DNA of 64,000 nt from Rugalucina vietnamica (lineage: Eukaryota > Mollusca > Bivalvia > Lucinida > Lucinidae), in assembly GCA_964017185.1 (NCBI GenBank), contig OZ024882.1, positions 37,186,488-37,250,487 of the forward strand, read 5' to 3'. Shown piece by piece: positions 56,758-64,000 of this stretch (position 1 is its first letter; each line of letters opens with the position of its first letter). The notes beneath the pieces were generated by a model. It did not search any database. It was not told the DNA's origin and was given only the letters and a program-made list of their open reading frames with translations. A program made the position numbers and the translations under genes.

Positions 56758-57030
56758 GAATGTAGAAGACAGTCCATTCTGAACCACTTTTTAAGTTCTT
56801 CAGAGCTGAAGGCACTAAAATCAGACATAAAACATACTTGTTGTGATTTGTGCACTGAAATATGTGATTGTGGCCATTGCACTGATCTCCCCCTTGAGAA
56901 AATGTTGCAACTTGAAAATGTTGTTTCTTCAGACAGTGAAGTAGATAGCTCAAGTGATACAATTTCATACACTTTTGAAGATGAAATTGTATCACTTGAG
57001 CTATCAGATTTGGAATTGGATCAAGAATAA
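56758..57030 (+). pseudogene. RecQ-like helicase, C-terminal cysteine segment
   Basis: The open segment reads CRRQSILNHFL, then HTCCDLCTEICDCGHC, then an acidic tail ending SDLELDQE and TAA. CRR..L..F plus a CC-C-C cysteine cluster is the RecQ zinc-binding region in this family. Splicing from exon 2 directly to it would be out of frame, and helicase motifs IV-VI are nowhere between, so the middle exons were lost. The N-terminal boundary of this exon is a guess. Confidence 0.6.
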
Positions 57031-57102
57031 AAGTGCCAAATTTTAGTCTTTTGCTGTCTTAGGAATGCCCAATTCATTTGTTTTGTTTTTAACATCCTGA
57101 AC

Positions 57103-57310
57103 CCAGTTGTTCAAAGCTAATGGCATTGCTAGTAAATGTTTTGTTGAAATTTCAAACAAATATTGCAAACACTGTCATTTTTTGTTGCACAATTCTCACA
57201 TTTTTGCAAAAACAAATTACAGTGTATTTGTATCTATAGCTGAAATTCACTCTAATAACAAATTTTGATATTAACAACATCATTAAGCTAACAATGCTTT
57301 GAACAACTGG
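57103..57310. mobile_element. MITE with CCAGTTGTTCAAAGC termini
   Basis: CCAGTTGTTCAAAGCTAATG at the left and its complement (TTAGCTAACAATGCTTTGAA, CAACTGG) at the right. About 208 bp, non-coding, just downstream of the RecQ-like stop. Confidence 0.7.
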
Positions 57311-57531
57311 ACCCTGGTCAACAATTTTTCAGTCATGTTGGGACCTGTGCATCCAATACATGTATATCTGCACAATGCCTTTATTTTGTGCTCAGTGGGT
57401 GGTTTAAAATTAACGTGGACAGCTGCGAAAAGGCAGATCAGACTGGCCAAATGAGCAGGTTGATCTGAGCATTTGCTGGCTGCACATACTAATTGTAGGA
57501 AATGTCATGCTCTGCTCAATACACAGAACAG

Positions 57532-57744
57532 GCCCCAACGTTATAAAACTTTTTTTCATGCTCAGCATAGCTGAGACTAAAATTTATCCTGCTCAATTGT
57601 TGGCATTTTAACATTTATTAGCAGAATAAATTACATATTTTGGTATTCTAAACCTGAAATTTCTAATTATTTGGGTATTTATGAGCAGTTTAAATTTCAT
57701 GCTCAGCTGAGTTGAGCATGAAAAAACTTTAATAACGTTGGGGC
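57532..57744. mobile_element. MITE with GCCCCAACGTTATAAA termini
   Basis: GCCCCAACGTTATAAAACTT, then TTTCATGCTCAGC at the left; the complement (GCTCAGCTGAGTTGAGCATG, AAAAAACTTTAATAACGTTG) at the right. About 213 bp, non-coding. Confidence 0.75.
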
Positions 57745-58049
57745 AGGTGAGGACTAAAAAAGTTTATCAATTGACAGAAGTGAATCTATTAAAAATAAAC
57801 ACCTGTTACAACACAGAGAAATGTTACTTGTGCACCATCTGAAGTCATATGAGCCAGGACACGAGAAACCCAATTTTGTGGCCTTTGACCATTTCTGATA
57901 CAAGATGGACTGTAAAGACACAGAGATTAGCTAGAAGCTTGAAATTTCAGATTTAGAAAGAAGGCTTGTATTATCTATGGAGCGAAAACAAAAGCGCTGA
58001 TCAGCTTCGCATACAGATTGTTGGTTTTCTCATGACTTGGCTCATATAA

Positions 58050-59184
58050 TTACACATGCTTGTTTCGCAGTCTTCTAAATGGCAACAATGGTTTGTGCCT
58101 GTAAATCATTGTAGACAACTGAATGTGACTGCCATGAAAGGGGTTTGGATGCTGCACTATATCACGTGCATGCAGAGACCGACCAGGATGAACAGTGAAG
58201 GCATCGATCCGTAACAAATCATTAATTACTTTTGCAACATCTGATTTGTATGATGGAATTTTATGGAATCCTTTCCTCCTTGATACAGCACATATCACGT
58301 CCATGTTTTTCACTGCATTCATTAGATGTGGGTATTCTTTTGAGTGGCGTATAATGCTTTCCTTTGTTTGATGCCCTGAACATGTGTCCTTCGTATCTCT
58401 GTTCAAAATTTCAACAAATTCATCTAATGCAATGTTATTGTTTTTGCCACCACTGATGTTTATGAATCTGTTTGAAATTAGCCGTTCTCTAAGGGACAAG
58501 GGTAATGTTAAACACAAACCAGTTAAATGGACACTTCCAATTAAATACTTCACCTTATTTGTTCGGTTGTATATTGGTGTTTCATATTTTGCTGACCTGA
58601 CACTTCTTCTTCCATCTGCCATGTCAACTGCTGAGTCTAGGTTCTTATGAAGGGCCACCATGCGAAACAAGCATATCAGGTAATCCAATAGCTCATCTTT
58701 GTCTGAACTTTCTGGTTTGGACTTTTTCTTGGACTCCTCAACTGCTATTCCATGTTTCAGTTTTTCATGAGCCTTTAGTGTCCCAATGAATTTGTAACTT
58801 TTGTCACACAGATGACACTTAAAACGGCCTTCAATGGCTGTGTTCACCCAATAATTTTCATCATGTACAGGGTCACACAATACGACGTAGCTCTTCGACT
58901 ATGTCCTGACTATCATCAAAAAACCACTTCTTCACAATATTTCTGATTATGTTATTAAGCCAACTTATTTTCACACCATTATCCCATGTTGAAAGATCAC
59001 TTGGTAGATTGACTATCTGATCAATACTGTTAATGTTGAGATGTTTGTAAAAAAGCACACAGCAGATCCCATCAAACACTGTGTAATACAGATGTTTGTG
59101 CGCCCTGTAGGAGTTCTTTACGTCACCTTTAACATTTCTAGCGTTGAGGAGATTTCTGTTATTGTGTAGAAATGTAAATAACAT
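58050..59184 (-). pseudogene. DUF6589-like protein, C-terminal part, one frameshift
   Basis: The first part (59184-58873) reads ARNVKGDVKNSYRAHKHLYY, then LSTWDNGVKISWLNNIIRNI. The second (58880-58050) reads CDPVHDENYWVNTAIEGRF, a C2H2 zinc finger (CHLC..H..KH), then YLIGSVHLTG, SGGKNNNIALDEFVEILNRD, MIYRHKPLLPFRRLRNKHV. The order and wording match, from memory, the large DUF6589 family of marine invertebrates and fungi. The two parts are separated by a single frameshift near 58875. The N-terminal several hundred residues are missing: an intron-acceptor-like CAATAACAG lies next to the transposon end. It is possibly the element's transposase, but its catalytic residues cannot be identified here. 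Confidence 0.7.
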
Positions 59185-59283
59185 CGGATTTTAATCAGAT
59201 TGACCAGGCTGTACAGTTACAGGACAAAGCTAGAAGCTTGAAACTTTGGATATAAGTAGAAGAGGAATTGTACTATCCGAGTG

Positions 59284-59348
59284 GCGAAAACAAAGGCGCT
59301 GATCAGCTGTGCAGCTACTGCACAGCTGATCTGCGTCTTTGTTTTCGC
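59284..59348. repeat. 31-bp-arm hairpin GCGAAAACAAAGG..CCTTTGTTTTCGC type
   Basis: GCGAAAACAAAGGCGCTGAT, then CAGCTGTGCAG, loop CTA, then the complement with two mismatches. A related sequence (AGCTAGAAGCTTGAAA..GCGAAAACAAAAGCGCTGAT) lies at 57930-58040 inside the transposon, so this is one of a family. Confidence 0.8.
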
Positions 59349-60960
59349 ATATGCAAACTGTTGGTTTTCTCATGCGAAGGCTCATGTATAAACATTGTGT
59401 TGACATCTATACTCAATTCTGGCCAAACCTTATTGCTTTACATAATAAAAAATTATCGTTTAACAAATCGCGATATAAAATCATAGCATCTTACAGCATT
59501 GATTCAGAAAACATTGATTAAACATATATATACACATTCAAATACTCAAACGTTCGGATTCACTTTATTATTGCAAGTTAAATAAAATACCAAGTTCAAA
59601 CATTTTGGACCATACTAGTAACAATATCAGGCGAAAATAGTGAAATCCTTCTCAACATATTTTCCGAATTTGTGCACACATGCCTTTCTATGCGTGATAC
59701 TGCATAAGATGTTATACATGTATGTTTTGATTTATCTTCAGTTTTGTGAAAGATATTGCGATGTGAGCCACACAGCATTATCATTTTATATTTATTATCG
59801 TATATTGTGTGTATGTATGTTCACCTGTTTTCAAATGTTTGGTTTCGTTTTTCACCAATCAACTTAATGGTGATGGCATGTACATTTGCACGTAAATTTA
59901 ATACCATGTTATGGTCCATAATTGGATAAATTATCTTATCTTATCTTATCTTATCTATATTATAACTTTAATAATGTGTTCTTTGTGAATATTTTCTAGT
60001 TGTTAACGCGTTAAAAGGTAATGGTATTCATCTCCTATATCTGTTTTACAACATTTTCGCTCGTTATTATTTGTTTTAGACCATTTTCCAGTTTCTACTT
60101 CAAGTCTATGGTTTAATGTTCTACAAGAAAAGATATTGATATGACACAAAGTGTCATATCAATTGACTCAATTATGAAGAAGATGTTGCAGTTACTCTTC
60201 TATAGGGCCGAAAAATGTTTCTCATGCCCCTCCCTCATCTGCTTTAACCGCCCCTGGTCTTTTCTTAAGGCTCAAATAAAAAATAGCCTCTTTTTTGTAG
60301 ATGTTAAATGTGAAATTTAAATATTATTTAATGTGATTAACTGATTTTAACACACGCGTTTTGCTAGAAATATATAAAAGCTGTTCAAAAATAAACCATT
60401 TACATAATTTGTACATGTATAGATTCCTTCATATATGGTTCAAATGTGATCATTTGTAGTAGTCTATTCTTGTTTTTCATCATTTTGTCAGAAGATAAAA
60501 TAAAATGGTTGCCTGGTTTGACTTTGAAGAAATGAAAAATAAAATAAAGAACCTGCCTCTCTCATTTATTTGTATCTCCTGAAAAAGTGGCCTGAGAATC
60601 AATTATACTGATTCGCTTGGCCTGAGTGAGAATCAGTTATATTGATTACGTAACTGTAATTGTATTAAGAAGCATTTGTGCCTAGATGGTATATGGCAGG
60701 TAAATTCAAGTGACATGGCTCCCACATATTGAAGAATTTGAAATTTTCTTTTTCAAAAATGGACACATTTTTAGTTTCAGGTGCACCTGCATGATTATTG
60801 TGGACTGTTATTTTTCCTCTTTGACAATTGATATTGAGATGTTGGAAAACCTGCTATTTACAGGGTTGTAATGTCTAGCTCCGAAGATTATAATGGTAAA
60901 TATACATAATTGGCATTGCTCTTTCCTTGGTTATGTAAGCTGTGGCATTGATTTTTTATG
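59349..60960. other. No gene seen; TTATC pentamer tail at 59931-59957
   Basis: AT-rich sequence with short random ORFs. (TTATC)5 at 59931-59957 following ATTGGATAAA may be the tail of a retroposon. A short inverted pair (GATATGACACAAAGTGTCATATC) is near 60137-60159. Confidence 0.5.
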
Positions 60961-60974
60961 TCCTTTGTCCTAGT

Positions 60975-61050
60975 CAACAGCTATGGTCATATTGAGACGT
61001 TGCCTCCATTTTATGGGACTTCTACTTAACTTTGGAATGATTTGATGTAT
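60975..61050 (+). repeat. Dispersed repeat copy ('CCTCCATTTTATGGGAC' family)
   Basis: GCTATGGTCATATTGAGACG, then CCTCCATTTTATGGGACTTC, TACTTAACTTTGGAATG. See 63472 for the fullest copy. Confidence 0.5.
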
Positions 61051-61205
61051 GTGAAATGTGCTCAAAATATAATAATTGAACATTACCAACGCAATTAGGT
61101 TTTGGGCAAGTGAGATGATCCGATCCAACCCAGTACTCATTTTCGCTGACACAGTGCATTCATAGAGATACCATCCAATCTCCCAAATGACAAAATAGCG
61201 AAGGA

Positions 61206-61264
61206 AGAAAAAAAAACAACAACAAAAAAAAACAAAAAAAAAAAAACAAAAAAAAAAAAAAAAA
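61206..61264. repeat. A-rich tract with C interruptions
   Basis: Low-complexity run. Frames across it on the minus strand (poly-Phe) are artefacts. Confidence 0.9.
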
Positions 61265-61433
61265 CACGACAAATTCTTTACAAATTACAAACGCCAATAT
61301 GTGCAGCTTGAACCAAGCCACAGCAAACCCTGTCGGTGGGAAAGCCTGCTCATCCTCCATTGGTGGTTAACTGTGCTATGTACTCAACACTTACTCGCTT
61401 CACATAGTTTTGGGTTTCTGATTTGCATATTTA

Positions 61434-62078
61434 AGAACAGTCACACAAATGAGTATAACCCAAACGCGCGCCGGGTGTATGAAAAATCTCAACACGCTGA
61501 AGATTTTGGACGTATAAAATAATTTGTACCGTTAACTCGCTTTAGCATTCACACATGAGCGCGTCACTGAGGCGTGTGCCGGATGTACAAAAATCTCAAA
61601 ATTTTAGAGTACGTTTGTGTTACGTCCCAGACACGCTAAGCACGCACTGTAGGCGCGCAGCAAACGTTCAACGCGTGTCTCACACGCTTAGGCCACGCTA
61701 CTGAAGCAATACCTCGCATGTAGCGTACACTGGCGTGCCTAAAACGTGCGTCAAACGCGTTCGAAGCATGTTCGACGCGCCTGGAACGCTCGTGGAACTT
61801 ATTCGAAACGTATAAGTCAGACGTCCGAAACACGCAGCGCGTCTAGAAAAAAATTAAGCATATTTTAAACAATAATGATCCCAAACGCGCACGAAGCACG
61901 CACCGATTTTTACCAACGTACAGCGACGCGCACTGGACGTACAACAAGCGTACCCAACGTACTCGTGACGCGTTTTGAACGTGTCTCCGACGTGCGTCTG
62001 GCGTATTTGGAATTTTGCATTTTTTTTTTCAACACGCCCGGCGCGCGTTTCACTTAAACGCTGATGTGTGACTGCTCT
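61434..62078. mobile_element. PIF/Harbinger-like MITE with an 11-bp periodic CpG core
   Basis: Ends AGAACAGTCACACA and TGTGTGACTGCTCT are inverted repeats, with a second matched block (AAACGCGCGCCGGG / CCCGGCGCGCGTTT). TTA flanks both sides (61431-61433 and 62079-62081). The core is a CpG-dense array in which ACG/CGT recurs about every 11 bp (for example 61740-61845 and 61915-62005). 645 bp, non-coding. Confidence 0.75.
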
Positions 62079-62081
62079 TTA

Positions 62082-63285
62082 CTACCACTCCAAATGCCGC
62101 TAATATGTACTTTCCGTAAATTTGGCCGGGTCCGGTCCGGTTATGGTTTTTATCGATAACTGTGACGTTTTCTAAAAATAAATATGAACGCATGGTTTCT
62201 GCAAATCTGTACTAAAACAGCGCATTGGGTCGTTTCGACCCAATATAAAATAAAGATTATCACAAATGGACAAATTAATAAAGCCAACAGTGCCTGAGAA
62301 CAGTGCATCACGAAAAACAAATCATAATGAATAATTATTCTCACGAATAGACAGTCAGTTAAAGCTAAAAATAAATAGCTAAAAATAATGTTTTAGACAT
62401 TCTGTACTTTAGAAATCAAAACAACAATCTGTATCGAAATATTTCGGGGAGAAAAATATAAGTCTCCCAAAGACCGCGAACTAAAATGGCTGGACGATTT
62501 ACTCATTATTGTTCAATTCAAAACTTTAACAGCATTCAAATTGTCAAGTGGCACAATTGACCAAACAATTGATTTTCATTAACAAGGTTATATTTTTATT
62601 TCCAAAAATAATGATTTGGACAAATAAACAGTCTTTCAAAAACGGACTATTTTGTCCCTCGGACGCATATCTATAAGGACTTTTGCAAAACATAAATGAC
62701 ATCTTGAATAGGGTAAAGTGAGGGATAAAAAGAAGTCAGATAATACAGTATATTGTCCAGTTTCGAATCTTATCCAGTTCCGAACCAAGTGGTCGTATCG
62801 TCACGAACTACACAGCAGCTGTTCGATTAAAAACAAATATTTTGTATGGTCATGAAGTCCATCTTTTTCTCAACCTCTGCACGAAGTCAGATTTTGAAAA
62901 CTTATCTGCATGCTAAAAATAAATCTGTTCTTCGAGATGACCTGTCGAATTAGAATGCATATTGCACTTGTGTAATTATCCGCAAGGTGCATGTTTCCGC
63001 AAAATGCATGAACCTAGAATATTTATTTTTAACACTTTTGGTTCCAACATGCGTTCCAACATTAATTATATCACACCAGGAAAACTGAACTTCATTTATT
63101 GATTTTCTGTTGCGTAGGAGCTGTTTAATTTTATCTACCAATTTAGCTAGTTTCGGGTCAGTAAAAATCAAGTGTGTCGACATAGTACATGTACTCGTAA
63201 ATCTATTAATATCGCAGTACACGTCTTAGTGCTTAACCTAAAGGCGCTGAGGAGGGAGTGTTTAAATCTCAATACGTATTTTATT
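62082..63285. other. No gene seen; small palindrome at about 62223-62243
   Basis: ATTGGGTCGTTTCGACCCAAT is a perfect 9-bp-arm palindrome. The remainder is AT-rich without coding or repeat signals I can name. Confidence 0.5.
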
Positions 63286-63287
63286 TG

Positions 63288-63376
<89 letters not shown>
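63286..63376. repeat. (TG)n microsatellite, about 90 bp
   Basis: Near-pure TG dinucleotides ending in GCGTGCTTGCATGCGTGCGT. Cys/Val frames here are artefacts. Likely highly polymorphic. Confidence 0.97.
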
Positions 63377-63378
<2 letters not shown>

Positions 63379-63471
63379 CTTGCATGCGTGCGTGCGTGAG
63401 TGTCGCCACAATACCACAGTCTTTCATTTGCAATGCAGTTTGTTTGAATTGATGCTTAACGTTCTAGTCCC

Positions 63472-63600
63472 CAGCTATGGTCATGTCAGGACTTTGTCCC
63501 CATTTTATGGGACTTGTGTCCAAAGTTCTCACCGCTGTGTCTGGTGTGGGTTCGAACCCCACTCTGGCCATGTGAGACAAGCTCGGGGGGGGGGGAGGGT
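63472..63600 (+). mobile_element. Retroposon-like repeat with a tRNA B box
   Basis: AGCTATGGTCATGTCAGGAC, CCCCATTTTATGGGACTTGT, then a pol III B-box region (GTGGGTTCGAACCCCACTCT). The longest copy of the family also seen at 5625, 20318 and 60975. It ends in a G run. No A box is evident, so it may be 5' truncated or a non-SINE repeat. Confidence 0.5.
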
Positions 63601-64000
63601 TACTACCTACATATGCCATAGTAGGGATGTGCCGCCCGAATAGCCCCCTTTTTCAGCCTCGCCAGTATATGAATAGGCGTCAGTTTTCAAGTAAAAGTTT
63701 ACGAATAGCCCCATTTTTCCACACAGCAGTATATGAATAGCCCTAGATTTCCTGTGTGGTATATCAATGGCCCATCTTTTCTGGCATAATTGGTGTAATT
63801 GAAGTGACATTGTTGGACACCTTGATAATTATGTGTGTTTGTTGCTGCTGTTGTTGTTTTTCACCTTGTTTCGAAGCAGCAATTAGTACATGAATGGGTA
63901 TAATAAATCAAAGGACAGTATATGAATGGGTCAATATTTTGATCAATCAAGTATATGCGTTGGTCTATTTTTAATTTTTTCAATGACCAGGTATATGAAG
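63601..64000. other. No gene seen; short repeats to the right edge
   Basis: Recurring 'GTATATGAATAG/GGG' units (about 63666, 63730, 63890 and 63920) suggest a degenerate tandem repeat with units of variable length. No coding signal. Confidence 0.45.

Larger units (their letters stand above)
51895..59202. mobile_element. Large DNA transposon with RecQ-like helicase and DUF6589-like gene (AcademH-type)
   Basis: The ends are inverted repeats: CAATCTGATTAAAACCAGAT at 51895, and CAATCTGATTAAAATCCGAT read inward from 59202, continuing GTT..ACA on both sides. ACCAGGCTG lies immediately outside each end (51886-51894 and 59203-59211), a perfect 9-bp target duplication. A RecQ-like gene reads inward from the left end and a DUF6589-like gene reads inward from the right end; they converge near 57.0-58.0 kb. 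Helicase plus a second large protein, short TIRs and 9-bp duplication fit the AcademH lineage as I recall it. Both genes are incomplete, and simple repeat, family C and two MITEs have been inserted, so this copy is dead. Confidence 0.82.

Noticed and set aside
63258-63643. Cys/Val-repeat proteins
   Set aside because: Translations of the TG microsatellite.

Overview
The window is AT-rich metazoan DNA with spliced genes, very dense mobile elements and no prokaryotic features. The repeats (Helitron-like non-autonomous elements with tandem-repeat cores, tRNA-derived SINEs, a Leu-tRNA-primed Ty3/Gypsy element, a helicase-carrying DNA transposon) together with the host genes best fit a marine mollusc, most likely a bivalve. 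That assignment is inference from style, not a database match.

Host genes. (1) 1340-1547, minus: first coding exon of a secreted Reeler-domain protein that runs off the left edge. (2) 8373-27477, minus: a complete seven-exon NOL7 (nucleolar protein 7) gene. All splice phases agree and give 260 residues, close to human NOL7. Its introns are almost entirely transposon. (3) 48113-51397, minus: a complete three-exon voltage-gated K+ channel of the Shaw/Kv3-like group (432 residues), with an unusually charge-poor S4 and an altered S6 hinge.

Mobile DNA, left to right: a 72-bp-arm inverted repeat with a hammerhead-like core (2.4 kb); a degenerate mariner (3.3-4.2 kb); a 2.9 kb TA-target transposon that splits a SINE (4.8-7.8 kb); SINEs; and three families of Helentron/HINE-like elements, here called A, B and D, with a shared end architecture (12.7-31.1 and 37.7-38.4 kb). 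A LINE sits inside one B copy, and short elements made only of that LINE's two ends flank NOL7 exon 1. A very young, whole-looking Ty3/Gypsy LTR retrotransposon lies at 39162-46622. Several MITEs are scattered throughout.

The most notable element is at 51895-59202. It has terminal inverted repeats and a perfect 9-bp target duplication. It carries a RecQ-like helicase gene (plus strand) facing a DUF6589-like gene (minus strand), both degraded. It fits the helicase-bearing Academ (AcademH-type) transposons as I remember them, and landed about 490 bp upstream of the K+ channel start. The second notable signal is in the A element at 28273-31129: its 128-bp tandem repeat carries near-perfect palindromic oestrogen-response-element sequences in strict register.
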